NCBI GenBank assembly: GCA_002412765.1
Contig: DHVR01000005.1
Coordinates: 62,001 to 126,000, forward strand
From: Leptolinea sp. UBA5203
GTDB lineage: Bacteria > Chloroflexota > Anaerolineae > Anaerolineales > Anaerolineaceae
Length of the DNA: 64,000 bases
Direction: 5' to 3'
Below the pieces are notes generated by a model. That model worked only from the letters and a program-made list of their open reading frames with translations. It was not told the origin of the DNA and made no database searches. The translations under genes and the position numbers were made by a program. Below, piece by piece: positions 1-8,293 of this stretch. Positions within the stretch are counted from its first letter, which is position 1; every line of letters begins with the position of its first letter.

Positions 1-463
1 AACCGATAATGTTGTCCTGATCATCACGCAGCGCTGTTACCGATACGACAGCAGGAAAACGGCTGCCGTCCTTGCGGATATACGTTAATTCATAGATGTC
101 TTCAATTCCGCGTGATGCTTTATAAACCAGAGCTTCAAATCCTGGCTTTATGGTCATTGAGAATTCAAGGCTCAGTTTCTTAGCGCGAGTGATTAATTCC
201 TGGGAATCAGAAATATCAGCCGGTGTAATTTTATTTATTACTTCGGGAGCAGTATACCCCAGCATTCGCTCAGCCCCGACATTAAAAATTTGAATGACGC
301 CCTTCTCATCTGTGGCGATGCTCGAGAAGTTGGCGCTGTTGAATATCGCCTGCTGTAGACGACCAGTTTTCAATAAGGGTTTTTGAGGATAGAATTGCAG
401 ACCTTCTTCTACTGATCCAGCATCGGGGATGGGCTTCGGGGGGATACGAACTTCTATGGCCAT
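1..463 (-). CDS. PAS-domain sensor protein, C-terminus cut by window edge
   Basis: The minus-strand frame opens with ATG at 461-463 and stays open to base 1, giving 154 residues. After a 35-residue leader it shows a PAS domain: FSSIATDEKGVIQIFN, then GAERMLGYTAPEV, and the PAC-like YIRKDGSRFPAVVSVTALRDD. This PAS type is usually found at the N-terminus of hybrid sensor histidine kinases. The catalytic part would lie outside the window, so kinase activity is inference. It is divergent from the histidine kinase at 1088 across a 624-bp gap. Confidence 0.7.
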   Translation of the reverse strand, partial: MAIEVRIPPKPIPDAGSVEEGLQFYPQKPLLKTGRLQQAIFNSANFSSIATDEKGVIQIFNVGAERMLGYTAPEVINKITPADISDSQELITRAKKLSLEFSMTIKPGFEALVYKASRGIEDIYELTYIRKDGSRFPAVVSVTALRDDQDNIIG

Positions 464-1087
464 TCTTCACTTCACTTTAAACACTAATAAAGCATCCAGA
501 TTGCCAATTGAAATGGGCAATATACAGGTAACCGAACTTTAATGACATTGTCGGATAATCCGTCACATCATCGAGGATTTCACTTTTATCCTATGCAAAT
601 GCGGCTATAACCGTCCCTAATAAAAACTAAATAAATCCTATTATTCATCTACTAATAAAAAAAGGGAAATTATTTGGCCCCAAAAGATATCGCAGGCTTA
701 TCCTTCTTAACGGTAATGAGAATGTTAAAGAATGGGCACAAAAAGTATGATTTAATTTCGTTAACACCGTTGTATAATAAAAACGAGGGTATTGAATATC
801 AATGAAATAGGTCAGACCCAAAATAATAATCAAGCAAATAAGTCTTGATATCTGCCGTAACTCTCAAATTCCTGGAACTGCACACCTTGTTTTGAAACCA
901 TTCGGGACGATACCAATACACTCATAAGAGTTCGGGGCAGTTCTGAAGATAAGTATCGAACGTATTTCAATCGGAATTGTCTGGTATAGTTCTAGTTAAC
1001 ATAGCATCATTATTGGATTTACTTATCCGGCCGCATTTTTCGCAGGATAGAAATTGTGGAGTATTGGATATTTCAAGAAAAGCCTAA
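464..1087. other. Divergent intergenic region, 624 bp
   Basis: AT-rich spacer between two divergent signalling genes. It holds a TATAAT at 773-778 without a convincing -35 box. I see no coding frame with a good ribosome binding site, no strong hairpin and no RNA gene. The frames that exist are short and lack family resemblance. It presumably carries the promoters of both flanking genes. Confidence 0.5.
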
Positions 1088-2995
1088 ATGAGTAGAATGG
1101 AAATTGCTATCGAAACCAGTTTTGAGTTATTTAAATCGTCTTATCAACAGGGTAGTCAGGAAGAAAAAGAGAACCTGCTAGTCCAATGTTTGGCTTGGTC
1201 TAAACAACAAGCTGAGCAATTAAACTTTCCTGATGCAATGCAGATGCTGTTACCGGACCAGGAAGGCTCTTCCGGGAAAGTCCAGAATCCGATTCAATAC
1301 CCTAGCGATCAGGTTTTAATTCCACAAGATATAAGGACCATTCTTGAAAATGAAATCCACCTGCGTCAGATTGCCAGCAAGATTGAACAGGTGTTTTGGC
1401 TGCGGGATTTAAGAACCGAGCGTGTTTTGTATGCCAGCCCCATATTTGAATTGATCTGGGGACGGACCTGTGAAGAGCTGTATTCCAATCCTGCGATTCT
1501 GATTGATAGTGTTCATCCTGAGGATCGTATTCAGGTGTTGGTGGCTCGGCCGCAAAATAGCAACCCATTTAATCAGGCTTACCGCATCCTTCGTCCGGAT
1601 GGAAGTGTGCGTTGGATTTTTAATCGTACGTTCTTGATTAACAACGCTGCCAATGAGCCAGCCTATCTTTTTTGTATTGCCCAGGATATTACCAATCAAA
1701 AAGATATTGAACTTGCCCTGCATCGAACACTTGATCGCAGCCGTGAACAGTTTGATCTTAGCCATAAGATGAGCCTGACACGGAAACCTGATGCAGTGCT
1801 CAGAACACTGATGTCCGCCTTTGTGCTGCGTTCTGCTCAGCGAGCAACTTTGCTCTTTTTTGATCATACGGATGGCAGCACTATCCGTGGTATGGAAGTA
1901 GCTGCTTCCTGGCTTTCCAAACAAACAATGACTTCATGGACGAGCGAACCTACTTTTTATGAAGAACCCGGGTTGGTGGAATTATTTCAGCAGCACCGCA
2001 TTGTTGTGATCACAGATACAGAGTCGGATCCTCGATTGACACCTGCGCTAAAGGATCTATTGCTCGACGGTCAAATACATTCCATTATCGTCTTCCCTTT
2101 GCTCGCCTCTGGGAAATGGATTGGATGTTTATTGATATATTATGAACAACAGCATCAATTTGATACCGTTGAGCTGCGTCAACTAAAAGTTTTGGTTGAT
2201 CAGGCCACCATTACTCTTTTTAATTTGCAGTTACTTGAGATTGAAGCGGAATCCCGTCATGAAGCAGAACGAGCCAATGAGATTAAGACCGAATTCTTGG
2301 CCATGATTTCTCACGAGCTGAGGACTCCGCTGACCTCCATTATTGGGTTTACAACTACTTTATTGGCGGATGATGTCACCTGGGATGCGGATGAAACGCG
2401 TGATTTCATTCTGACCATTCAACAAGAAGCGGATCGTCTCCATGAGTTGATAGATCATCTTCTGGATCTTTCCCGCTTGGAAGCCGGTATGTTACCGATT
2501 ACCATAAAACCAAGTGATCTTCATGATATTATTAAAGATGCTTTACCGCAATTTCAAATACTGACCAAAGAGTATTCCTTTACGCTGCGCATTCCTGCCC
2601 AACTATCCCTGATCAATGCAGATGAGAAGCGTATTGCACAGGTCTTGGTAAATTTGGTCCGCAATGCCGCCACCTATGCTCCCAAGGGGACAGAGATCAA
2701 TATATCGGCTTCAGTCCGAGGAGGATTTGTTCAAATCAATGTGAATGATCTTGGCCCAGGTATTCCTCCTGCTGAACACAAAAAGGTTTTCAAAGCTTTT
2801 TCACGAGGGGTTAGCAGTGACAACGGATCAATCAAAGGTGCTGGATTAGGGTTGGCTATTTGTAAAGGATTGATTGTGGCTCATGGTGGTCGAATTTGGA
2901 TCAAGAAGAAAAGTGTACTGGGAACGACCATCTCGTTTACTGTTCCACTTTTTCCTGAACCTGTATCAGTTCCCCCGGTTAGAGAGGAAGTATAA
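1088..2995 (+). CDS. PAS-GAF sensor histidine kinase
   Basis: A 635-residue protein with no obvious transmembrane segment, so probably a cytoplasmic sensor. Order: N-terminal region of about 85 residues; PAS at about 88-205 (FRILRPDGS-type PAC motif); GAF at about 230-395; HisKA with the phospho-acceptor motif MISHELRTPLTSIIGF near 405-420; HATPase_c with N box NLVRNAATYAPKG, G1 DLGPGIPP and G2 GAGLGLAICKGL. All catalytic motifs are present. The response regulator follows after 2 bp and is the probable phosphotransfer partner. The signal sensed by PAS and GAF is unknown. A second in-frame ATG lies 9 bp downstream; neither has a clear ribosome binding site. Confidence 0.9.
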   Translation: MSRMEIAIETSFELFKSSYQQGSQEEKENLLVQCLAWSKQQAEQLNFPDAMQMLLPDQEGSSGKVQNPIQYPSDQVLIPQDIRTILENEIHLRQIASKIEQVFWLRDLRTERVLYASPIFELIWGRTCEELYSNPAILIDSVHPEDRIQVLVARPQNSNPFNQAYRILRPDGSVRWIFNRTFLINNAANEPAYLFCIAQDITNQKDIELALHRTLDRSREQFDLSHKMSLTRKPDAVLRTLMSAFVLRSAQRATLLFFDHTDGSTIRGMEVAASWLSKQTMTSWTSEPTFYEEPGLVELFQQHRIVVITDTESDPRLTPALKDLLLDGQIHSIIVFPLLASGKWIGCLLIYYEQQHQFDTVELRQLKVLVDQATITLFNLQLLEIEAESRHEAERANEIKTEFLAMISHELRTPLTSIIGFTTTLLADDVTWDADETRDFILTIQQEADRLHELIDHLLDLSRLEAGMLPITIKPSDLHDIIKDALPQFQILTKEYSFTLRIPAQLSLINADEKRIAQVLVNLVRNAATYAPKGTEINISASVRGGFVQINVNDLGPGIPPAEHKKVFKAFSRGVSSDNGSIKGAGLGLAICKGLIVAHGGRIWIKKKSVLGTTISFTVPLFPEPVSVPPVREEV

Positions 2996-2997
2996 AA

Positions 2998-3681
2998 ATG
3001 GGTAACATACTAATCGTAGAGGATGATCCAAATATTCGCAAGTTGGTACGGGTAAACCTGGTAAAACGGGGATACACTGTTAGCGAAGCAGAAGATAGCC
3101 ACAAAGCCATCTCCCTTTTTCAAGAAGTGCCGTTTGATCTGGTTCTTTTAGATTTAGTCCTGCCCGGCCTTTCCGGGGTGGATATTTGTAAATGGATCAG
3201 GGATCGCTCGGATGTTCCCATCATCATCTTAAGTGCCCGTTTGGAAGAAGATCTTAAAGTCGCTGCCCTGGACGCTGGCGCAGATGACTATGTTACCAAA
3301 CCGTTTGGACAGGAAGAACTGCTGGCCAGAGTGAGGGCTTTCCTGCGCCGTTCTTATACCGCAGCCGTTACTAATGAATCCAAAATTCAAATTGGTGACC
3401 TGAGTATTGACCTGGAAGCTCGCCGTGTGCTGATTGGTGAAAATGATTTACATCTGACTCGTACGGAATATTCTATCCTGGCAATTCTTGCCCTGCGATT
3501 GGATGCCATTGTTTCCCATAATGAATTGTTGACTCAGGTGTGGGGGCCGGAGTATAGGGGCTCCAACCATTATCTACACACCTATCTCGGCCGCCTGCGC
3601 AAAAAATTGGATGCCTATGGCGATTTATTGGAAACGGTTCCAGGGATGGGATACAACCTGCATTCAAAAAAGATGTTTTAA
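2998..3681 (+). CDS. OmpR/KdpE-type response regulator
   Basis: A 227-residue two-domain regulator. The receiver domain (about 1-118) has the acidic pocket VEDD, the phospho-acceptor D52 in LLDLVLPG and the conserved lysine in DDYVTKPF. The C-terminal winged helix (about 130-225) carries LTRTEYSILAILA, followed by VWGPEYRGSNHYLHTYLGRL, typical of the OmpR family and closest in feel to KdpE. The start follows GAGGAAG at the end of the kinase gene, 2 bp after its stop, so the pair is one operon closed by the terminator at 3704. Target genes are not visible. Confidence 0.92.
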   Translation: MGNILIVEDDPNIRKLVRVNLVKRGYTVSEAEDSHKAISLFQEVPFDLVLLDLVLPGLSGVDICKWIRDRSDVPIIILSARLEEDLKVAALDAGADDYVTKPFGQEELLARVRAFLRRSYTAAVTNESKIQIGDLSIDLEARRVLIGENDLHLTRTEYSILAILALRLDAIVSHNELLTQVWGPEYRGSNHYLHTYLGRLRKKLDAYGDLLETVPGMGYNLHSKKMF

Positions 3682-3703
3682 TCAAATAACCAAGTATTGC
3701 ATA

Positions 3704-3740
3704 AAAACAACCTGACTTTTACAGCCAGGTTGTTTTCTTT
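3704..3740 (+). terminator. Rho-independent terminator after the two-component operon
   Basis: Perfect 11-bp stem AAAACAACCTG (3704-3714) and CAGGTTGTTTT (3726-3736), followed by CTTT. It lies 22 bp after the response regulator stop. Confidence 0.85.
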
Positions 3741-3778
3741 AATAACCAATATCGTGGAATATCAGCGCAAGCCTTACG

Positions 3779-3818
3779 TATAGGTTTTATTCAGGTTGTA
3801 TTAGGGACATCGATAGCT
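3779..3818 (+). promoter_or_regulatory. Shared upstream element of the dps paralogues, copy 1
   Basis: Contains AGGGACATCGATAGCT at 3803-3818, identical to the copy before the second dps gene. The 38 bases ending there match that copy at 35 positions. It ends 57 bp before the ATG of the first dps, exactly the same distance as in copy 2. GTTTTA (3784-3789), a 14-base spacer and GGGACA resemble the GTTT-N12-14-GGG layout of sigma-B-type promoters. Whether it is a promoter or an operator is inference. Confidence 0.6.
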
Positions 3819-3874
3819 GATTTTAAGTAGGATGATATTGTTAGAAAGGACAATCTTATTGTGAGGTAGCTTTA

Positions 3875-4420
3875 ATGAACCACAATCGAAAACCTGAAGC
3901 CATCATTTTATCAAAAGGATTCATCCAACCCAATATTGGTTTGGATAGTGATGTGCGCCACGCGGTTGTGGAAGTACTGAACGACACCCTGGCCAATGAA
4001 TCTGTACTGGCGGTAAAAACCAGAAATGCCCATTGGAACGTCAGTGGCGCAGGTTTCTTCGAACAATACATTTTATTTGATTCACAATATGATCAGCTGA
4101 ATTCCATCTGTAATGAGATCGCAGAACGTGCGCGCATGCTTGGTGGAATTGCCATTGGCAGCCTGCAGGAATACTTGAAATTTTCCCGATTAGATGAACA
4201 GCCTCGAGTTTTTCCGACGATTCTTCGTCTAATTGCTGACCATGAAGCTTCCATCCGTTTCTTAAGAGAAGATGCCAGAAAATGCACGGAAGAATATCAA
4301 GATGAAGGAACTTTTGATCTTTTGATCAGTGTGATGCGCCTGCATGAAAAAATGGCGTGGATTCTGAGAGCCTATATCGATCATGACCCCGTTTATGACG
4401 AAAATCAAATGAGGAATTAA
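3875..4420 (+). CDS. dps: Dps-like ferritin, paralogue 1
   Basis: A 181-residue Dps-family mini-ferritin, a family that forms dodecamers, oxidises Fe(II) with peroxide and protects DNA. The signature TRNAHWNVSGAGFFEQ is clear. Mapping the E. coli ferroxidase ligands (H51, H63, D67, D78, E82) gives H53, Y65, D69, N80 and E84. Two of five ligands are therefore changed (H to Y, D to N), so activity may be weak or need a partner subunit. The start follows GAGG with 8-base spacing. It is the first gene of a run with the DUF883-like, CsbD and YggT-like genes. Its closest relative in the window is the paralogue at 8294, of identical length. Confidence 0.9.
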   Translation: MNHNRKPEAIILSKGFIQPNIGLDSDVRHAVVEVLNDTLANESVLAVKTRNAHWNVSGAGFFEQYILFDSQYDQLNSICNEIAERARMLGGIAIGSLQEYLKFSRLDEQPRVFPTILRLIADHEASIRFLREDARKCTEEYQDEGTFDLLISVMRLHEKMAWILRAYIDHDPVYDENQMRN

Positions 4421-4425
4421 AACTA

Positions 4426-4830
4426 ATGAATGAAATCAAACAAATCAAGAAAGACGTGAATATCCTGGTTGGCGATACCACCGCTCAACTGGGCAAAATC
4501 GAAGATGATTTAAGCCAGGCAGCAATTCAGGCAAAAGCAGACCTCACAACCTGGGTAGAAGAGGGAGTCTCTCAGATCAAACTGGAATTTGAAAAAATGA
4601 CGGATGAAGCGAAGAAATCCTTGGCAAATACAGCAGCCAGTGTTTCAACAGATGTTGAGCTTCAGTTGCGTCAATACAATACCAAAATCCAAGATATTGT
4701 CGATCGGGTTCCGGGTGATCTTGGTAAGAAAGCTGTCAGTTATCCCTGGATAGCCATCTCACTAGGTGTTCTATCCGGAATTCTGATGGGATTTATCTTG
4801 AAACCTACACATCGTTCAGATGTACGCTAG
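4426..4830 (+). CDS. DUF883/ElaB-like membrane-anchored stress protein
   Basis: A 134-residue protein with a long charged amphipathic helical region (1-100, coiled-coil prone) and one C-terminal transmembrane helix introduced by YPWIAISLGVLSGILMGFIL. This layout matches the ElaB/YqjD (DUF883) family, whose E. coli members are tail-anchored, ribosome-associated stress proteins. Start after GAGGAATTAA, 5 bp downstream of the first dps, so probably co-transcribed. Family assignment rests on architecture and the YPW-plus-glycine-rich tail. Confidence 0.7.
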   Translation: MNEIKQIKKDVNILVGDTTAQLGKIEDDLSQAAIQAKADLTTWVEEGVSQIKLEFEKMTDEAKKSLANTAASVSTDVELQLRQYNTKIQDIVDRVPGDLGKKAVSYPWIAISLGVLSGILMGFILKPTHRSDVR

Positions 4831-4850
4831 AAACTGAAGAGGAAAATCTG

Positions 4851-5042
4851 ATGAATAATATTATTTTAGAAGGCAAATGGAAAAAAATTCGCGGACAAGC
4901 AAAAGAATGGTGGGGCAAACTTACTGATGATGATTTGGAAAAAATTGATGGTAAGTACGATAAATTGATTGGCACGCTTCAGGAAAAATATGGTTATACC
5001 CTGGAGCAGGCAGAAGAAGAATATAAAAAGAGGACAAAATGA
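4851..5042 (+). CDS. CsbD-family stress protein
   Basis: A 63-residue hydrophilic protein with the CsbD pattern: EGKWKKIRGQAKEWWGKLTD, then a DGKYDKLIGTLQEKYG segment. CsbD of Bacillus is a general stress protein under sigma-B; its molecular role is unknown. The ribosome binding site GAGGAAAATCTG precedes the ATG. Its stop overlaps the next gene as ATGA, which indicates translational coupling. Confidence 0.9.
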   Translation: MNNIILEGKWKKIRGQAKEWWGKLTDDDLEKIDGKYDKLIGTLQEKYGYTLEQAEEEYKKRTK

Positions 5043-5536
5043 CAAATTATCGAGATGTTCAAACCACTCAACATGAAGAAGGACGACAACAGCGTTTAGT
5101 CACTTTTAAAGTGACCCAATTAATCTGGCTGTTATTAGGTATTTTCGAATCGGTACTGGCTTTACGGGTGTTGTTCAAATTAATCGGTGTAAATCCGGAA
5201 AATCCTTTCGCTGCCTTCCTTTATGGAGTGACCCATATTTTTGTGGCCCCGTTTGCAACCCTGATTGGGGCCCCAGCAGCCGGTGGAATGATTTTGGAAA
5301 TTTCAACTTTCATCGCCATGATCGTATATTTACTCCTTGCATGGGCGCTTGAACGGATTATATATGTAGCTTTCTACCGCCCCCGTGGACCTGTCAGTAC
5401 CCGACAAACCATTGTGGATGAAAGTTCTCCACAATCCCTGGGCAACAGCCGCACCACCACCACCCAAACACCGACCGGTTCCAGCTCCACAACTACAACC
5501 GAAAGTATGAGAAACCAACCTCCGCGATCTGATTGA
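5039..5536 (+). CDS. YggT-like membrane protein
   Basis: A 165-residue protein with two or three hydrophobic segments: LIWLLLGIFESVLALRVLFKLIG at about 29-51, a middle segment near 75-95 and FIAMIVYLLLAWALERIIYV at about 93-113. The RVLFKL.GVNPENPFAAFLY pattern resembles YggT proteins of the inner membrane. The C-terminal 45 residues are a disordered Thr/Ser/Pro tail. It overlaps csbD by 4 bp and ends the dps operon. Family assignment is moderate. Confidence 0.6.
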   Translation: MTNYRDVQTTQHEEGRQQRLVTFKVTQLIWLLLGIFESVLALRVLFKLIGVNPENPFAAFLYGVTHIFVAPFATLIGAPAAGGMILEISTFIAMIVYLLLAWALERIIYVAFYRPRGPVSTRQTIVDESSPQSLGNSRTTTTQTPTGSSSTTTTESMRNQPPRSD

Positions 5537-5725
5537 TGGATGAACATAGTATAAATACCCCTTATCATCATCCACGTCAAACATACGTTTAAGAAATACC
5601 CGGAAGTAGCAAATCCTTCTGGCGCTCAGATTGGCACAAAGAAAGAATCATGATCTTCTCTGACTGAAGGCCGAATCATTCATCAAAAATGAAGCATAAA
5701 ATAATTAAGGAACAAGGAAAACAGT

Positions 5726-5923
5726 ATGGGAAAACAAGGTAATAGCATTCGTAAAGAAAGTAAAGGAAAATCCAAGGCGAAGTCACATGGGCCGGCAGCC
5801 GGCAGTGTTTCAGCTTTAGGACAGGCAGCGGAGAATTTGCCTGGTAAATCCACTGAACCGGCAAAAATTACACCTGTAAAAGGTGGCGGATTTCCAGATG
5901 GCAAGAAATCTTCAAAAAAGTAG
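5726..5923 (+). CDS. Small lysine-rich disordered protein
   Basis: A 65-residue basic, low-complexity protein rich in Lys, Ser, Gly and Pro, ending in KKSSKK. There is no recognisable domain. The ribosome binding site AAGGAACAAGGAAAAC before ATG is good, which supports a real gene. By composition it could bind nucleic acid or act as a desiccation or stress-type hydrophilin, but that is inference from composition and neighbourhood only. Confidence 0.55.
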   Translation: MGKQGNSIRKESKGKSKAKSHGPAAGSVSALGQAAENLPGKSTEPAKITPVKGGGFPDGKKSSKK

Positions 5924-6003
5924 GTAAATAAGGGGGGCTGCCAACATTGGTGAACCTTTTCTCATGAGATTTTTTCGTGAGGAGCAAAAGGCTAAGGGGA
6001 AGG

Positions 6004-6033
6004 GTTTTATTGGTAGTTTTACGGATCACAGCT
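6004..6033 (+). promoter_or_regulatory. Shared dps-type upstream element, copy 4 (orphan)
   Basis: GTTTTA at 6004-6009 is followed by GGTAGTTTTACGGATCACAG and CTAATTT. It aligns with copy 3 upstream of the third dps (GGTAGTTTTCGGGACTTCGA then CAGCTAATTT). No large gene follows within 370 bp. Confidence 0.45.
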
Positions 6034-6243
6034 AATTTGAATACCAACCGGTTGACTTGGTTTGTTCTACTTAGGAACGTCAAAAGGATGGAGCGCAACG
6101 CTTACCAGAATTCACCAAATATTTTCTGATGAGCTATATTAGTGGAAAAAGGTTTTTATTGAACATAAATTATGCTGTGACCCGTGTGGAATGTGGTTGA
6201 ACCTTATTTCAGCCACATTCCACAAATCAAACTAAATGAAAAC

Positions 6244-6285
6244 TCCACGATCCGATCAAATTTTTGTTCGACGTGGATTTTTATT
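6244..6285 (+). terminator. Possible rho-independent terminator
   Basis: TCCACG (6244-6249) pairs with CGTGGA, with an inner CGA/TCG pairing and a small bulge, followed by TTTTTATT. It would end a transcript started at the orphan element near 6030, about 250 nt long. Confidence 0.45.
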
Positions 6286-6407
6286 ACCTGAACCTTGGCC
6301 GGGTTCATTATAGATGAACTCGGATGATGTAGATGAAATTATGATACGATGTATGGATGAATCACTCAAGCATGGTACCCTGGGTACGCCTCTAAATTGA
6401 GAAAGAT

Positions 6408-7364
6408 ATGGAAAATACTCAACTGAAGAATTATCGTCATATGCCAGCCAAATTGATTTTTAATCCAAGTGCCGGTGCTGCCCGAGGGAAGCCTATTGGT
6501 ATTTTGGAAGTCATTCATGAGATGCAGGCATGGAATCTGATTCCGGAAGTCTTCCTAATTGAACCCGGATGTGATTTGCCAAAAGCAATCCGTGATGCCC
6601 TTAAGCACGGCATCCGTATGTTTGTGGTTTGCGGTGGAGATGGGACCATTTCATCGGTAGCCAGTTCATTGGCGGGAACCAAAGGAATCCTGGGGATTAT
6701 TCCCATCGGCACACAGAATAATACCGCATTAAGCCTGGGTATCCCGAATGATATTCCCGCTGCCATTGCCATCCTGCGTAGCGGAAAGCGAATCAAAGTA
6801 GATATGGGGGAAGCTACTTGCGGAAAGGTGGTCACTCCGTTTCTTGAGGTTTGTTCCGTTGGATTAGCATCCACCCTTTTCCCTGCGGCGGATGATATTA
6901 ACCACGGGAACCTCGGGAAAATAGGGGAATTTTTTACCATTCTGGCAGCAACCCCGCCTGCAGAAATTACCCTTGTTCTGGATAATAAGAAAAGAATTAC
7001 CAACCTTGGCCACATTGTTCTGGTTTCCAATATGCCAATTATTGGGGCTCATTTTCAATTGGCAGATGCCGCTGCTTATCATGATGGTTTTTTGGATGTG
7101 CTTTTTTTCGCGGATTTAACCAAGATGGACTTACTAACTTATGTGATTCAGGGGGTTGGCGTTGGATATTCGGAAGATGACCGCATTCAGCATTACAAGG
7201 TTCGCCGAGTGGATATTGCAACCAGTCCGTCCATGCCGGTTATGGCAGATGGCAATGCGCTTGGAGAAGTACCCGTAAAGATAAAAGTTTTACGGCGTGC
7301 GTTAACAGTGATGGTGGCAAACCCGGTGATTGAATCGGTTGGACTGAGAGCGGAAATTCTATGA
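6408..7364 (+). CDS. Diacylglycerol/lipid kinase family protein (YegS/DagK-like)
   Basis: A 318-residue protein of the DAGK-catalytic superfamily, which phosphorylates diacylglycerol or related lipids at the membrane. Visible motifs are KLIFNPSAGAARG at the N-terminus, the glycine-rich nucleotide motif VCGGDGTISSVASSLAG at about 74-90, and IPIGTQNNTALSLGIP near 100-115. The last corresponds to the usual PxGTxNxFArxLGIP, here with Thr-Ala in place of Phe-Ala. The C-terminal beta-domain has the MADGNALG motif. It overlaps the PAP2 phosphatase gene by 4 bp. A kinase paired with a lipid phosphatase suggests control of phosphatidate or undecaprenyl-lipid pools. Confidence 0.88.
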   Translation: MENTQLKNYRHMPAKLIFNPSAGAARGKPIGILEVIHEMQAWNLIPEVFLIEPGCDLPKAIRDALKHGIRMFVVCGGDGTISSVASSLAGTKGILGIIPIGTQNNTALSLGIPNDIPAAIAILRSGKRIKVDMGEATCGKVVTPFLEVCSVGLASTLFPAADDINHGNLGKIGEFFTILAATPPAEITLVLDNKKRITNLGHIVLVSNMPIIGAHFQLADAAAYHDGFLDVLFFADLTKMDLLTYVIQGVGVGYSEDDRIQHYKVRRVDIATSPSMPVMADGNALGEVPVKIKVLRRALTVMVANPVIESVGLRAEIL

Positions 7365-8122
7365 CACAAGTGCAAGTTGAAAAAGAAACAGATAAAAACA
7401 AAAAACAGATTATGCTCAAGGAAGGGATTAATCATCCACTGGGGCGCTTGATCATCCTTACGGCAGGGTTGGTTTTATTTTTATGCCTTCTTCCTTCCTA
7501 TCTGCGTAAATACTTTTGGCACGGCCTTTTGGCTCATAGGGTACTTGCCGGAATGCTGCTGGGGCTATGCCTTACGGCCATTTCACTGGTATGGTCTGCT
7601 GGCCAAAAGTTGGATGCCAGATTGTTCCTCCTCTTTAATCTTCGCGGATCTCGTCCAAACTGGCTGGACAAGATAATGTCCGCTTTTACTCAGCTTGGCA
7701 GCGGACTAGGTGCTTTTGCGATCGCCATCCTCATCCTGGTGTTTAGCCCTCGACTGCTGTTATACCAATTTCTCCTTGGCAGTATTTCCTTATGGCTGGT
7801 GGTTGAAACAATGAAATTCTTAATCCACCGATCCAGGCCGTATATTCGATTAACCCAAACTCGGATTGTAGGACTTCAAATGAATGGACAGTCTTTCCCG
7901 AGCGGGCATACCAGCCAGGTTTTTTTTACGGCTACGTTATTTGCGCAAACTTTCCATTCGAATGGCTGGATCATCATTGGCTTGTATAGCAGCGCATTAT
8001 TGGTAGGTATAACCCGCATGTATGTGGGGGCACATTATCCGCGGGATGTGCTGGCAGGCGCTATTATGGGCAGTGTTTGGGGTTTGTTAATGATGATAAT
8101 CAATCCCTTTGTGTTTAGATAA
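7361..8122 (+). CDS. PAP2-family membrane phosphatase
   Basis: A 253-residue polytopic membrane protein with the full PAP2 signature: K-x6-RP (KFLIHRSRP), PSGH (FPSGHTSQVFF) and the third motif R-x5-H-x3-D (RMYVGAHYPRD). About six hydrophobic segments. Family members dephosphorylate phosphatidate or undecaprenyl pyrophosphate at the outer face of the membrane. It starts inside the lipid kinase stop codon (ATGA overlap), so the two act in the same pathway. Confidence 0.92.
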   Translation: MTQVQVEKETDKNKKQIMLKEGINHPLGRLIILTAGLVLFLCLLPSYLRKYFWHGLLAHRVLAGMLLGLCLTAISLVWSAGQKLDARLFLLFNLRGSRPNWLDKIMSAFTQLGSGLGAFAIAILILVFSPRLLLYQFLLGSISLWLVVETMKFLIHRSRPYIRLTQTRIVGLQMNGQSFPSGHTSQVFFTATLFAQTFHSNGWIIIGLYSSALLVGITRMYVGAHYPRDVLAGAIMGSVWGLLMMIINPFVFR

Positions 8123-8157
8123 TTTGTAAATCCATCCAAATCAAGAATTCAATTTTA

Positions 8158-8190
8158 TCGGACAGCCTTGACAGGTTGTCCGATTTATTT
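8158..8190 (+). terminator. Terminator after the lipid kinase-phosphatase operon
   Basis: TCGGACAGCC (8158-8167) pairs with GGTTGTCCGA (8174-8183) with one G-T pair, then TTTATTTTG. Its loop contains a TTG that would otherwise be an in-frame start of the second dps, which argues against that upstream start. Confidence 0.8.
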
Positions 8191-8199
8191 TGTTATTTA

Positions 8200-8237
8200 T
8201 AGGTTTTGTACAGGTTGTGTTAGGGACATCGATAGCT
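8200..8237 (+). promoter_or_regulatory. Shared upstream element of the dps paralogues, copy 2
   Basis: AGGGACATCGATAGCT at 8222-8237 is identical to copy 1, and the 38-base block differs from it at only three positions. It ends 57 bp before the ATG at 8294. The sigma-B-like reading is GTTTTG, 14 bases, GGGACA. Confidence 0.6.
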
Positions 8238-8293
8238 CGAATCCTTTAGTATTGAAATACAGAATAACAGAAATTATGGAGAAAGAAACCCTC

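Larger units (their letters stand above)
5924..6407. other. 484-bp gap with dps-type element, micro-ORF and hairpins
   Basis: Holds the fourth copy of the dps upstream element (to 6033). A 13-residue micro-ORF (6088-6129, MERNAYQNSPNIF) starts 55 bp after it, the same offset as in the dps genes. There is also a perfect 11-bp inverted repeat GTGGAATGTGG/CCACATTCCAC at 6186-6196 and 6213-6223 without a T run, and the probable terminator at 6244. Either a small RNA, a micro-peptide or a decayed fourth dps locus would fit. I see no dps-like coding remnant. Confidence 0.4.

Noticed and set aside
8168..8293. Upstream TTG/ATG starts for the second dps gene
   Set aside because: TTG 8168 lies in the loop of a terminator and would place the shared promoter-like element inside the gene; length and spacing match paralogue 1 only with ATG 8294.
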